Assembly (NCBI RefSeq): GCF_008086045.1
Contig: NZ_VSEY01000078.1
Location: 1 to 36,647, forward strand
From: Nonomuraea sp. PA05
GTDB lineage: Bacteria > Actinomycetota > Actinomycetes > Streptosporangiales > Streptosporangiaceae
Direction: 5' to 3'
DNA: 36,647 bases
Each line of letters opens with the position of its first letter. The stretch's first letter is position 1. This document shows positions 1-8,402 of this stretch, piece by piece. The notes beneath the pieces are model-generated. The model saw only the letters and a list, made by a program, of their open reading frames with translations, was not told the origin of the DNA and made no database searches. The translations under genes were made by a program, and so were the position numbers.

Positions 1-61
1 CGTGCTCCAGGCGCTGTGGGACTGGGGAGCGGAGGGGATGACAGCGCCCGGCAGCCGCTGA
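1..61 (+). CDS. 3' end of an upstream gene (partial, unidentified)
   Basis: The frame with codons starting at base 2 ends at a TGA at 59-61 and has G or C at the third position of nearly every codon. The competing frame that runs to 102 does not, so the shorter frame is more likely coding. The visible tail is rich in Trp, Leu and Glu, like the C-terminus of an alpha-helical regulator, for example a TetR-type protein that could control the monooxygenase downstream. That identity is a guess; only about 19 codons are visible. Confidence 0.4.
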   Translation, partial: VLQALWDWGAEGMTAPGSR

Positions 62-98
62 CAGCGATCCGGCAGCGCCGCCTGGCACGGTCTGCCAC

Positions 99-1484
99 AT
101 GAACGACAACACGGACGTACTCATCGTCGGCGCCGGCCCCACCGGCCTCACCCTCGCCGTGGACCTGGCCCGCCGCGGCGTCACCTGCCGGGTGGTCGAG
201 CGGGCGCCGGAGCCCTCCGGAGGCTCCAAGGGCAAGGGGCTGCAGCCCCGTACGCAGGAGGTCTTCGACGACCTCGGGGTGATCGCGCCGATCCTGGCCG
301 CGGCCACGCCGTACCCGCCGCTGCGGATCAGGGTCGGCAGGGTGCCGATCTGGCAGGCGCGCATGCACAAGCGGACCGCCGCCACGGACGCGGTGCCGTA
401 CCCGACCGTGATGATGCACCCGCAGTGGCGCACCGAGGCGGTTCTGCGTGAGCGGCTGGCGGAGCTGGGCGGGAAGGTGGAGCAGGGGGTCGCGCTGACG
501 GCGTTCGAACAGGACGCGCACATGGTGACAGCGCGGTTGGGCTCGGGGGAGAGCGTGGTGCGGGCGCGTTACCTGGTCGCCGCGGACGGCGGCAGGAGCA
601 CCGTACGCAAGGCGCTGGGCATCCCCTTCACCGGCGAGACCCGCGAGGAGCAGCGCAGCGCCCTGGCCGACGTGCGCGTCGAAGGGCTGGGCAGGGAGCA
701 CATCCACGTCTGGGCACGTCCGGGCAAGGGCATGGTGGCGCTGTACCCGATGGCGGGCACCGACACCTTCCAGCTTCTCGCCTCGCTGCGCCCGGGTGCC
801 GAGCCGGAGCAGACGCTGACCTGGTACCAGCGGATGTTCGCCGAACGGTCGATGCTGCGCGGGGTGCGGCTGACGGAGCTGCTGTGGTCGTCGCTCTACC
901 GGGTCAACATCCGGCTCGCCGGCCGCTACCGTTCTGGCCGCGTGTTCCTGGCGGGCGACGCCGCGCACGTGCATCCGCCGGCGGGCGGGCAGGGCCTCAA
1001 CACGGGCGTGCAGGACGCCTACAACCTGGCCTGGAAGCTGGCCAGGGTGCTGGCGGGCGCGCCGGAGGCGCTGCTGGACACCTACGAGGAGGAGCGCAGG
1101 CCGATCGCCGCCGGCGTGCTCGGCCTCAGCGCGGGCCTGCACGACAAGAAGTCGGTCAAGCGGGACGAGGAGACCTACCAGCTCTCGCTGAGCTACCGGG
1201 GCGGGTCCCTGGCCAGGAGTGGCGGGGAGCGGGTGCCTGACGGGCCGGTCGAGTTGGCGGACGGGCGGCGGGCGCGCATGTTCGACCTGCTGCGGGGGCC
1301 GCACTTCACGCTGCTGTCCCCTGATCCGGCGCCCCGCGTCCAAAAAAGGGGGCCGGAGGTGCGCGCGTACGTGCCCGCGCAGCCGCGCGAGAACGCGAGG
1401 CACACGCTGATCAGGCCGGACGGCTACGTCGGCATCGCCACCTCCTCGCCCGAGGAGCTGGCCGCCTACCTGGCCATGGTGTGA
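99..1484 (+). CDS. FAD-dependent aromatic monooxygenase (PHBH/PheA-TfdB type)
   Basis: A 461-residue flavoprotein of the class A aromatic hydroxylase family, which uses FAD and NAD(P)H to hydroxylate phenol-like or polyketide substrates. The N-terminal dinucleotide motif GAGPTG (residues 11-16) binds FAD. The DG segment (AADGGRSTVR) lies near residue 165, and the GDAAHVHPPAGGQGLN motif that contacts the FAD ribityl chain lies near residue 285. The C-terminal region after about residue 370 is a shortened thioredoxin-like tail. The ATG at 99 leads straight into the beta strand before GAGPTG. No strong Shine-Dalgarno sequence is visible, so leaderless or coupled translation is possible. It converges on the F420/PPOX gene with only 6 bp between stops. 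The substrate cannot be read from the sequence; a role in antibiotic (e.g. rifampicin-like) or aromatic oxidation is an inference. Confidence 0.9.
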   Translation: MNDNTDVLIVGAGPTGLTLAVDLARRGVTCRVVERAPEPSGGSKGKGLQPRTQEVFDDLGVIAPILAAATPYPPLRIRVGRVPIWQARMHKRTAATDAVPYPTVMMHPQWRTEAVLRERLAELGGKVEQGVALTAFEQDAHMVTARLGSGESVVRARYLVAADGGRSTVRKALGIPFTGETREEQRSALADVRVEGLGREHIHVWARPGKGMVALYPMAGTDTFQLLASLRPGAEPEQTLTWYQRMFAERSMLRGVRLTELLWSSLYRVNIRLAGRYRSGRVFLAGDAAHVHPPAGGQGLNTGVQDAYNLAWKLARVLAGAPEALLDTYEEERRPIAAGVLGLSAGLHDKKSVKRDEETYQLSLSYRGGSLARSGGERVPDGPVELADGRRARMFDLLRGPHFTLLSPDPAPRVQKRGPEVRAYVPAQPRENARHTLIRPDGYVGIATSSPEELAAYLAMV

Positions 1485-1490
1485 TCCGCC

Positions 1491-1961
1491 TCAGTCGCCG
1501 TTCACCAGCCGCGCAGGGAACCCGCCGGTCGCGATGGGCCCCCACCGGTCGATGTGGATGCGGATCAGCGACTTGTCCTGGCGGCGCATGGCCTCGCGGT
1601 ACTCGTCCCAGTCGGGGTGCTCACCGGCGATGCACCGGTAGTACTCCACCAGCCCCTCCAGCGCCTCCGGCATGTCGAGCACCTCGGCGCGCCCGTCCAC
1701 CTGCACCCACGGCCCGTTCCAGTCGTCGGACAGCACGCAGATCGACACCCGATCGTCGCGGCGGGCGTTGACGGCCTTGGCGCGGTCGGGATAGGTGGAG
1801 ACCACGATCGTGTCGCCGGCGTCCACGCCGCAGGAGACGGGGGAGAGCTGGGGGCGCCCGTCCGCGCGGGTGGTGGACAGCAGGCCGTGGTGCCGGGTGC
1901 GCAGGAAGTCGAGCAGGTCGGGCAGCTCGACACGACGTGCGGTGGCGATGTTGGGTGCCAT
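1491..1961 (-). CDS. PPOX-class F420-dependent oxidoreductase
   Basis: A 156-residue split beta-barrel protein of the pyridoxamine-phosphate-oxidase-like superfamily. The N-terminal half (LLSTTRADGRPQLSPV, then the strand IVVSTY and the RAKAVNARRDDRVS segment) and the end KSLIRIHIDRWGPIATGG match actinobacterial members that bind F420 or FMN. Such proteins reduce small ketones, quinones or tetrapyrrole-related substrates; the physiological substrate here is unknown. The ATG at 1961 is preceded on the minus strand by a GGAAGG ribosome-binding site about nine bases away. It is divergent from the acetamidase gene, with a 119-bp shared upstream region containing two copies of CGTACTCGA. Confidence 0.88.
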   Translation of the reverse strand: MAPNIATARRVELPDLLDFLRTRHHGLLSTTRADGRPQLSPVSCGVDAGDTIVVSTYPDRAKAVNARRDDRVSICVLSDDWNGPWVQVDGRAEVLDMPEALEGLVEYYRCIAGEHPDWDEYREAMRRQDKSLIRIHIDRWGPIATGGFPARLVNGD

Positions 1962-1983
1962 CTCGTTGTGCCTTCCGATAGGT

Positions 1984-2042
1984 CGTACTCGAAAGACATT
2001 TTTTCAGACCGGGCGAAACAACGGCGCAACAGCCGTACTCGA
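1984..2042. promoter_or_regulatory. Paired CGTACTCGA direct repeats in a divergent promoter region
   Basis: The nonamer CGTACTCGA occurs at 1984-1992 and again at 2034-2042, start to start exactly 50 bp, close to five helical turns. It lies between the PPOX gene and the acetamidase gene. Such phasing would suit a regulator that contacts both copies from one face of the helix. A T-rich tract (about 2000-2005) lies between them. Function is inferred only from position. Confidence 0.3.
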
Positions 2043-2080
2043 TGATCGGGGGCACGAGCGAGGCGTTGTGAGGAGCCCCC

Positions 2081-3409
2081 ATGACTGTCCAGAAGACCCC
2101 GGCCGACGTACGGGAAGCCCTGATCACCAGATTCGGACGCCGGAGCTTCCTGCGTGTCGCGGCGGCCCTCGGCGCGGGGGCGGGAGCCACTTCGATGGCG
2201 GCGAGCCCGGCGGCGGCCCAGCCCCGCGAGATCCTCCAGCCGGGCAAGGGCCCGATCCACGGCAAGCACTACCTCCGCTCCACCGCCGACCAGATCAGAT
2301 GGGGCTACGTGCCGTCCACGACCAGCGAGCCCGTCCTGCGGATGAGGTCGGGCGAGACGGTCACCGTTGACTCGGTCTCCCACGAGGGCATCCTGGAGGA
2401 CCAGGGCCGCGACCCCGTCGCCTACTTCGGTGGCCACGGCGTCCGCCGCGCCGACGTGCTCCAGGACGCCGTCGCGATCGCCCGCGACTACTCCCGCACC
2501 CCGCGCAGTTTCGACGTGGACGGCCCGCACGTGGTGACGGGCCCGATCCACGTGGACGGCGCGCGCCCCGGCGACGTGCTCAAGGTCGAGATGCTGTCGT
2601 TGCTGCCGCGCGTCCCGTACGGGGTCGTCTCCAGCCGCCACGGCAAGGGCGCGCTGGCCAGGGCGGCGTCCGGCGGCGCACCCGACGGCATCACCGTGGA
2701 CGAGGTCATGCCGCCCGTGGCCACCGACGGCCGCCCCACCGGCGATCCCACGAAATACGGGAACGTGTCCGTCTTCACCCCGGTGCGCCGGGGCCGCGGC
2801 GTGCTCAAAGGCGGGCGGAAGGAGGTGACGTTCCCGCTGCGGCCGTTCATGGGGATCATGGGCGTCGCGTTCGCGACCGCCGACCGGATCACCGACCCGG
2901 CGCTCAACTCCATCCCGCCCACCCTCGGCGGCGGCAACATCGACATCCACCACCTCGGCGTGGGCGCCACCTTCTACCTGCCGGTGTTCGCGGAGGGCGC
3001 GCTGTTCTACACGGGCGACCCGCACCACGCGATGGGCGGCGGCGAGGTGGCGCTGACCGCGATGGAGGGCTCCCTGCGCGCCACCTTCCGCCTCACCGTC
3101 TGCAAGGCGGGCTCGTCCGACGCGCCGTCGGTGGCCTTCCACTACCCGTTCGCGGAGACGCGCGACGCGTGGCTGCCGATCGGCCTTTCCGACCCCGACG
3201 GCTCCCAGGGCGGCCAGGTGAACGACCTGGACGTGGCGATGCGCCGCGCGGTCGTCAACGCCCTCGACTTCCTGGAGCACGACCAGGGGATGGAGCGGGC
3301 GGTGGCCTACGCCTACCTGTCGGCGGCGACGAACTTCGAGGTGTCGCAGGTGGTCGACAGGACGACGGGCGTGCACGGCGTCATCCTCAAGGAGCACTTC
3401 GACGAGTAG
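2081..3409 (+). CDS. Tat-exported acetamidase/formamidase family protein
   Basis: A 442-residue FmdA/AmdA-family amidohydrolase, which hydrolyses short amides such as formamide or acetamide to the acid and ammonia. The N-terminus carries a twin-arginine signal (GRRSFLRVAAAL, about residues 20-31), then a hydrophobic stretch and an Ala-rich cleavage region ending near residue 47, so the enzyme should be exported folded. Family features in the body include VDSVSHEGILEDQGRDP, GDVLKVEM, and the GGGNIDIHHLGVG and LPVFAEGALFYTGDPHHAMGGGEV segments, which supply the His/Glu/Asp cluster of the metal-binding active site. A clear AGGAG site lies five bases before the ATG. It is followed by a zinc alcohol dehydrogenase in the same direction, 95 bp downstream. 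Most characterised relatives are cytoplasmic, so export is unusual. Confidence 0.88.
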   Translation: MTVQKTPADVREALITRFGRRSFLRVAAALGAGAGATSMAASPAAAQPREILQPGKGPIHGKHYLRSTADQIRWGYVPSTTSEPVLRMRSGETVTVDSVSHEGILEDQGRDPVAYFGGHGVRRADVLQDAVAIARDYSRTPRSFDVDGPHVVTGPIHVDGARPGDVLKVEMLSLLPRVPYGVVSSRHGKGALARAASGGAPDGITVDEVMPPVATDGRPTGDPTKYGNVSVFTPVRRGRGVLKGGRKEVTFPLRPFMGIMGVAFATADRITDPALNSIPPTLGGGNIDIHHLGVGATFYLPVFAEGALFYTGDPHHAMGGGEVALTAMEGSLRATFRLTVCKAGSSDAPSVAFHYPFAETRDAWLPIGLSDPDGSQGGQVNDLDVAMRRAVVNALDFLEHDQGMERAVAYAYLSAATNFEVSQVVDRTTGVHGVILKEHFDE

Positions 3410-3442
3410 GGCCGAAATTCCCGTGTTCTGAAATATCGGCCG

Positions 3443-3471
3443 TTGACCGCCTTGTGGGCCGCGCCGACGAT
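3443..3471 (+). promoter_or_regulatory. Candidate promoter for the alcohol dehydrogenase
   Basis: TTGACC at 3443-3448 resembles a -35 box. A 17-bp spacer leads to GACGAT at 3466-3471, which keeps the conserved A and final T of a -10 box. The ATG follows 33 bp later. A plausible but weak sigma-70-type match. Confidence 0.35.
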
Positions 3472-3504
3472 CGGGCTGACGTCTCAACCAGGGAGCGGTT
3501 GGCG

Positions 3505-4539
3505 ATGAAAGCCGTACGTCTGCACGAGTACACCAGGCGTCCCATCGTGGAGGACGTCCCTGAACCCCGGGTCGGCAACCCCCTGGACGTGCTGGTCGAG
3601 ATCGGCGGCGCCGGGCTGTGCCGTACGGACCTGCACATCGTCGAGGGCCAGTGGGCGCGCAAGACCGGGGTCGGCCTGCCGTACACGATCGGGCACGAGA
3701 ACGCGGGCTGGGTGCGGGAGGTCGGCGCGGCCGTGACGAACGTGCGGCCGGGGGACGCGGTGATCGTGCACCCGCTCGTCACGTGCGGGCTGTGCCGGGC
3801 GTGCCGGGGCGGGGACGACGTGCACTGCGCCGCCGCGCGGTTCCCCGGCATCGACTCCGACGGCGGCATGGCGGAGCTGCTGCTCACCTCCGCCCGTTCG
3901 GTGGTGAGGCTGAGCCCGTCGCTGCATCCGGCCGAGGTCGCGGCGCTGGCCGACGCCGGGCTGACGGCCTATCACGCGGTGCGCAAGGCGCAGCCGCTGC
4001 TGTATCCCGGCACGAGCGTCGCGGTGATCGGCGCGGGCGGGCTCGGCCACATCGGCGTGCAGTGCCTGGCCGCGATGACGCCCGCCGAGATCATCGTCGT
4101 GGACCGGTCGGCGGAGGCGCTCAAGCTCGCCGAGGGACTCGGCGCCACGCACACCGTGCCCGCCGACGGCCGGCAGGTGGAGTCGGTCATCGAGCTGACC
4201 GGCGGTCTGGGCGCGCACGTGGTGCTGGACTTCGTCGGCGAGGACGGCGCGGAGCGGGAGGGCGTGGCGATGCTGCGCCGCGCGGGCTCCTACTTCGTCA
4301 TCGGGTACGGCGGCAGCGTCCAGATCCCCACCATCGACATCATCTCCACCGAGATCAACGTCATCGGGAACCTCGTCGGCTCCTACAACGACCTGGACGA
4401 GTTGATGGCCCTGGCCGCCCGGGGCAAGGTGCGCCTGCACACCAGGACGTACCCCATGGACGCCGTCAACGACGCCATGGACGACCTGGACGGCGGGCGG
4501 CTGCGGGGCCGCGGGATCCTGGTGCCGTCGAGGAACTGA
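3505..4539 (+). CDS. Zinc-dependent alcohol dehydrogenase (medium-chain family)
   Basis: A 344-residue medium-chain dehydrogenase/reductase that oxidises an alcohol with NAD(P)+. Catalytic zinc ligands are visible as Cys39 (GLCRTDLH), His64-Glu65 (GHENAG) and probably Asp150. The structural zinc lobe has Cys94, Cys97, Cys100 and Cys108. The Rossmann motif GAGGLG (176-181) is followed by an acidic residue at the end of the second strand (IIVVDRS), which favours NAD+ over NADP+. The ATG at 3505 is chosen because MKAVRLHEY is the standard family start and GGGAG lies nine bases upstream; the frame stays open further upstream but adds nothing family-like. It converges with the DUF1772 gene, 26 bp apart. 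Confidence 0.92.
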   Translation: MKAVRLHEYTRRPIVEDVPEPRVGNPLDVLVEIGGAGLCRTDLHIVEGQWARKTGVGLPYTIGHENAGWVREVGAAVTNVRPGDAVIVHPLVTCGLCRACRGGDDVHCAAARFPGIDSDGGMAELLLTSARSVVRLSPSLHPAEVAALADAGLTAYHAVRKAQPLLYPGTSVAVIGAGGLGHIGVQCLAAMTPAEIIVVDRSAEALKLAEGLGATHTVPADGRQVESVIELTGGLGAHVVLDFVGEDGAEREGVAMLRRAGSYFVIGYGGSVQIPTIDIISTEINVIGNLVGSYNDLDELMALAARGKVRLHTRTYPMDAVNDAMDDLDGGRLRGRGILVPSRN

Positions 4540-4565
4540 CCTGGACGGCTCCACCGGCCCGTCGA

Positions 4566-5009
4566 TCACAGCTCGGTCAGCCCGAGCCCGACCAGGACGA
4601 GCGCGGCGGCCGACGCCACGGCGCGCAGCGTGTTGAAGGCGGTCCACCGGGGCGAGTAGTCCTTGAACGACATGGTGCCCGCGTCCAGCGCGTTGTTCAT
4701 CGGCACGTTGACCGCCACCGTGACGAGGAACGAGCCGGCGAAGCTCACGCCCGCGGCGGCGAAGAACCACAGGGCGGCCCGCCCGTCCGCGAGGAACCCG
4801 GCCACCAGCGCGGCCAGCGGAGAGCCGAGGAAGACGAGGTAGAGCCAGGGGTTGAGGATCTTCCTGTTGATGCTCCGCATCGCCGCCTCGGCCTGGGCGG
4901 GGTCGGTGGCGTTCAGCCCCGGCATGACCGACATGGAGAAGGTGTAGAACAGGCCCGTCAGGGCGCCGTGCAGCACGAGGGTGATCAGAGCGAGTAGCAG
5001 CATGGTCAT
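4566..5009 (-). CDS. DUF1772 (anthrone oxygenase-like) membrane protein
   Basis: A 147-residue integral membrane protein with four hydrophobic helices (about residues 3-25, 53-73, 78-101 and 126-144). The pattern FYTFSMSVMPGLNATDP near the N-terminus and the segment VAVNVPMNNAL followed by a conserved Trp region match DUF1772, the family that includes small anthrone-oxygenase-like proteins from polyketide clusters. Many genomic copies lie outside such clusters and have no known reaction. It is divergent from the M14 peptidase with 128 bp between starts. No polyketide genes are visible nearby. Confidence 0.85.
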   Translation of the reverse strand: MTMLLLALITLVLHGALTGLFYTFSMSVMPGLNATDPAQAEAAMRSINRKILNPWLYLVFLGSPLAALVAGFLADGRAALWFFAAAGVSFAGSFLVTVAVNVPMNNALDAGTMSFKDYSPRWTAFNTLRAVASAAALVLVGLGLTEL

Positions 5010-5137
5010 ATCGTGCCGCCCTCCTGCTGAGACGGTCCATGGGGGACGGTCTCACCTCCATACGTGAGCGTCTCGCGCTCTGGCCTCCGACGCACTGCGG
5101 TAGGCAGACTTAAGTAACAAAAGGGAGGAAGCGCGCA

Positions 5138-6499
5138 GTGCTACCCGAATGGCTGGAAAACGAGCTGGACACCGTTCCGGACTTCGAGGCCTTCGCGGGC
5201 GTCGACGAGCTGGAGCACCTCCTGGAGACGCTCGCGTCGCAGTTCCCTGACGTCGCCGAGCTGCGCGAGGTCGGCAGGTCCAGGCAGGGCAGCCGCCTGC
5301 TGTGCCTGACCGCGGGCCCGCCCGCCGGCGCCGAGGCGCTGGTGTTCGGCCTGCCGCACCCCAACGAGCCGATCGGCGGCCTCACCGCCGTCCACCTCGC
5401 CCGCCGGCTGTGCGCCGACGCCGGGCTGCGCGCCCGCCTCGGCCACCGCTGGCACGTCATCGCCTGCATCGACCCCGACGGGCTCCGGCTGAACGAGGGC
5501 TGGCTGCGCGGGCCGTTCACCCGCGAGCACTACGCGCGCCACTTCTACCGCCCGGCGGGCGGCGACCAGATCGAGTGGACGTTCCCGCTCGCCTACAAGG
5601 ACGCCTACTTCGACACGCCGCTGCCCGAGACGCGGGCCCTGATGAACCTCATCGACGAGCACCGGCCCGCGCTGGTCTGCTCCCTGCACAACAGCGAGCT
5701 GGGCGGCGTCTACTACTACGTCAGCAGGCCCGAGCGCGCCCTGTTCCCCGTCCTGCGGGAGGTACCCGAGCGGCTCGGCCTGCCCCTGCACCGCGGCGAG
5801 CCCGAGGCGCCGCACATCGTCCGCTACGACGACGGCGTCTTCCACGTCGGGTCGATCAGGCGCGCCTACGACCGTATGATGGAGCAGGGGCAGCAGTGGA
5901 ACGGCGACTCGGGCGACAACACCGCCTCCTACGCCGGCCGGCACGGCGCGCTCACGCTGATCAGCGAGCTGCCGTACTGGAAGGACCCGGCGGCCGGCGA
6001 CGACTCCCCGACCGCCACCTCGTACGCGCACGCGCTCACGGCCAAGGCCGAGGCCGTCGCCGAACTGGCCGGGCTGCTGGAACGCGCGCTCGACGCCTTC
6101 CAGGACGACCTGGTCGCGCCCGGCTCGCCGTACTGGCGGGCCACCCGCTTCTTCACCCCCGTCATGCGGGGTGTGGCGCGGAGCACGGCGGAGCGCGGGC
6201 GCCTGCCGGAGTCCGGCAGGCCCGCCACGGTCGCCGAGGTCAGCTCGCTGACCGGCGACGGGCACAGCTTCAGGCTGCGGTACGGCGGCATCCTGCTGCG
6301 GGGGCTGGACGCCGAGCTGGCCGCGGGCAACCGGGCGGCCTCGATCGGGCGCACGCGCGAGCTGGTCGCCGCGGCGTACGAGCGGTGGCTGGCCACCGAC
6401 GCGGCCGCCGCGCACGAGGTCATCCCGATCAGATCGCTCGTCGCCACCCAGTACGCGGCCACGATCGCCGCCGCGGCCCACCTGGCGAGCAACCTGTAG
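5138..6499 (+). CDS. M14-family zinc carboxypeptidase
   Basis: A 453-residue protein of the zinc carboxypeptidase clan. The HxxE zinc motif is HPNE (His74, Glu77), the third ligand is His184 in CSLHNSELGG, and the catalytic glutamate is Glu277 in LISELPYW, the usual order and spacing. No signal peptide is visible, so it should act in the cytoplasm, unlike secreted digestive carboxypeptidases. The GTG at 5138 has an excellent ribosome-binding site, AGGGAGGA, eight bases upstream. The C-terminal 170 residues are helical and may form an accessory domain. A P450 gene follows after 44 bp with its own Shine-Dalgarno sequence, suggesting co-transcription. Substrates could be peptides or amide-linked small molecules; this is not resolved. 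Confidence 0.88.
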   Translation: MLPEWLENELDTVPDFEAFAGVDELEHLLETLASQFPDVAELREVGRSRQGSRLLCLTAGPPAGAEALVFGLPHPNEPIGGLTAVHLARRLCADAGLRARLGHRWHVIACIDPDGLRLNEGWLRGPFTREHYARHFYRPAGGDQIEWTFPLAYKDAYFDTPLPETRALMNLIDEHRPALVCSLHNSELGGVYYYVSRPERALFPVLREVPERLGLPLHRGEPEAPHIVRYDDGVFHVGSIRRAYDRMMEQGQQWNGDSGDNTASYAGRHGALTLISELPYWKDPAAGDDSPTATSYAHALTAKAEAVAELAGLLERALDAFQDDLVAPGSPYWRATRFFTPVMRGVARSTAERGRLPESGRPATVAEVSSLTGDGHSFRLRYGGILLRGLDAELAAGNRAASIGRTRELVAAAYERWLATDAAAAHEVIPIRSLVATQYAATIAAAAHLASNL

Positions 6500-6543
6500 C
6501 AGAGAGGCTTGCCAAGCGTTCCCGATCAGGAGACCGTGACGAG

Positions 6544-7812
6544 GTGCGCGATATCCCCGGACCCCCTCCCCAGCCGGACAGCGGGCTGAGCGCCATCACG
6601 GCCGCGGGCGGCCTGCACGCCTACCAGCTCGACCTGCACGAACGCTACGGCCCGCTGGTGCGCTTCCAGCTCCCGGGCGCCCCGTCGGCCGTCTCGGTGG
6701 CCGACCCCGTGCTGCTGGAGGCCACGGCCGCCGTCAACAAACGGCCCGACGAGCTGTTCGCGTTCCTGGCCCCGCTGTGCGAGGCGGGCAACCTCCAGAC
6801 GCTGCCCGCCGACGAGCACGTCCCGTTCCGCCGCGCCCTGCTGTCGGTCCTGGCCGGGCGCCGCTCCCACGAGACCCACTTCCCCGCCTTCACCGCCCTG
6901 GCCACGGAGCTGGCCGACCGCTGGGAGTCCATGGGGGAGGTGGCGCTGCAGCAGGACCTGAGCGCGCTGTCGCTGCGGATGATCTGCCGGTACGCGCTCG
7001 GCGGCGACCTCGACGACCCCGCCCGCGTGGTGAGCGCGTTCGAGACCGTGCTGACCGTCTACCTGGGCCGCCTGCACGAAAGCGACGACGACCTGAGGCG
7101 GGCCGAGCAGGCGCTGGCGCACCTGCGCGCGGTCGTGGACGGCGTCCTGGCCACCGGCGGCAGCGACCTGGTCGCGGCCCTGGTCAAGGCCGACATGACG
7201 GCGGCCCGCATCCGCGACACCGTCTTGATGATCATGCTGGCGGCCCACCACACCACCGGCGTGGCCGTCTCCTGGACCCTGCACCTCCTGGCCCGCCACC
7301 CGGAGGCCGCCGCGCGGGTGGCCGCCGAGCTGGACGACGTCCTGGGTGACCGGGCCGCCCCGTCCTACGCCGACCTCAAGCGCCTGCCGTACCTGGAGAT
7401 GGCGCTCAAGGAGGCCATGCGCCTCTACCCGCCAGGCCCGTACGGCGCCCGCGAAACCACCGAGGACCTCACCTTCGGCGGCCACCACATCCCGGCGGGC
7501 ACCACGATCTTCTACCCCTTCTGGGCCGTTCACCTCAACCCCTCTTACTGGCCGGACCCGCACGCGTTCGTCCCCGGCCGGTTCACCTCCGAGGCCTCGG
7601 CGGGCCGGCCCCGCTACGCCTACGTGCCCTTCGGGCTGGGGCCGCGCAGTTGTGAGGGGGCGAGTCTGGCCATGGTGGAGGCCGAGCTGGTGCTGGCGGT
7701 GCTGCTCAAGCGGTTCCGGTTCGAGCCGGTCGAGGGGCATCCGGTGGTGCCGGTGGAGCGGTTCGTGCTGTGGGCGGAGGACGACATCAGGATGCGGGTG
7801 ACGCGCAGGTAG
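6544..7812 (+). CDS. Cytochrome P450
   Basis: A 422-residue haem-thiolate monooxygenase. The haem loop FGLGPRSCEG places the axial cysteine at Cys370; the K-helix ExxR is Glu290-Arg293, and the PERF-like segment is FVPGRF (342-347). The I-helix reads AAHHTTG (233-239), so the usual acid before the conserved threonine is histidine and the usual glycine is alanine. The GTG at 6544 is chosen because AGGAGA lies ten bases upstream and it immediately precedes the Pro-rich hinge IPGPPP; the frame is open further upstream through the peptidase gene, but that part is out-of-frame shadow. No ferredoxin or reductase gene is adjacent. It probably forms an operon with the M14 peptidase. Substrate unknown. 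Confidence 0.92.
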   Translation: MRDIPGPPPQPDSGLSAITAAGGLHAYQLDLHERYGPLVRFQLPGAPSAVSVADPVLLEATAAVNKRPDELFAFLAPLCEAGNLQTLPADEHVPFRRALLSVLAGRRSHETHFPAFTALATELADRWESMGEVALQQDLSALSLRMICRYALGGDLDDPARVVSAFETVLTVYLGRLHESDDDLRRAEQALAHLRAVVDGVLATGGSDLVAALVKADMTAARIRDTVLMIMLAAHHTTGVAVSWTLHLLARHPEAAARVAAELDDVLGDRAAPSYADLKRLPYLEMALKEAMRLYPPGPYGARETTEDLTFGGHHIPAGTTIFYPFWAVHLNPSYWPDPHAFVPGRFTSEASAGRPRYAYVPFGLGPRSCEGASLAMVEAELVLAVLLKRFRFEPVEGHPVVPVERFVLWAEDDIRMRVTRR

Positions 7813-7938
7813 AGGGGTGTGGCGCCGATCACGGCCGATGTGTGGATTCCTCCACAGATGATCGCTCGCGTCGTCCGTAGTGTCCTTCTCGTCGGGACGA
7901 GCCCGGCAGCACCAAGACCCCGAAAGAAGGACCCGATC

Positions 7939-8337
7939 ATGCGTAAGACCCTCGCGATCGCCGCCCTGGCCGGTTCGATGGCCGTCACCGGCCTGGCCCT
8001 CAGCCCGGCCGCCGCCCAGGCTTCCACTCAGAGCACCGCAACCGTGGTCAAGTGGGGCAAGTTCTTCTCCAGCGACCACAAGGCCTACACCTACGGCAAG
8101 ACCTGGGCCTCCGGCGGCAAGGTGTTCACGAAGTGGTACGGCGTGGACAAGACCGGCGGCAAGAAGGCCTGGGTGTGGTTCGAGGTGTACCAGAACGGCT
8201 CCTGGCACAAGTTCAACAAGGCCTGGGACGGCAAGGTCACCGGCGCGTGGAGCGGCAAGGGGATCAAGAAGGTCTACACCTTCACCTGCTGGGCCGGCAA
8301 GTTCGACAACTGCGGCAAGAAGTACCGCATCTACTAA
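7939..8337 (+). CDS. Small secreted protein, Lys/Trp/Tyr-rich
   Basis: A 132-residue protein with a Sec signal peptide: basic MRKT, a hydrophobic core, and an AQA cleavage site near residue 32. The mature part, about 100 residues, is rich in Lys, Gly, Trp and Tyr, strongly basic, has two cysteines and alternates polar and aromatic residues like a beta-sandwich. The opening WGKFFSSDHKA resembles WGPYHAPGKAA in the secreted protein at 10194-10652, suggesting distant paralogues. The ATG at 7939 is chosen because the signal peptide starts there and AGAAGG lies upstream. The 126 bp upstream hold short inverted repeats, TGTGGATTCCTCCACA and CTCGTCGGGACGAG, that may end transcription of the P450 operon. 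No function is assigned. Confidence 0.8.
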   Translation: MRKTLAIAALAGSMAVTGLALSPAAAQASTQSTATVVKWGKFFSSDHKAYTYGKTWASGGKVFTKWYGVDKTGGKKAWVWFEVYQNGSWHKFNKAWDGKVTGAWSGKGIKKVYTFTCWAGKFDNCGKKYRIY

Positions 8338-8402
8338 ATCTTGAACGGGCACTGCCCGGCATCACGCACGAACGACGGGGCGGTCACGCGAAGCTGGCTG
8401 TC

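Noticed and set aside
1565..3487. A 640-codon open frame on the minus strand opposite the acetamidase gene
   Set aside because: The antisense frame is open only because of the G/C third-position bias of the plus-strand gene. Its product is rich in Arg, His and Val with no domain, and the plus strand has clear family motifs.
6526..8352. A 608-codon minus-strand frame opposite the P450 and a secreted protein
   Set aside because: It spans two well-supported plus-strand genes and their intergenic region and has a composition typical of shadow frames.
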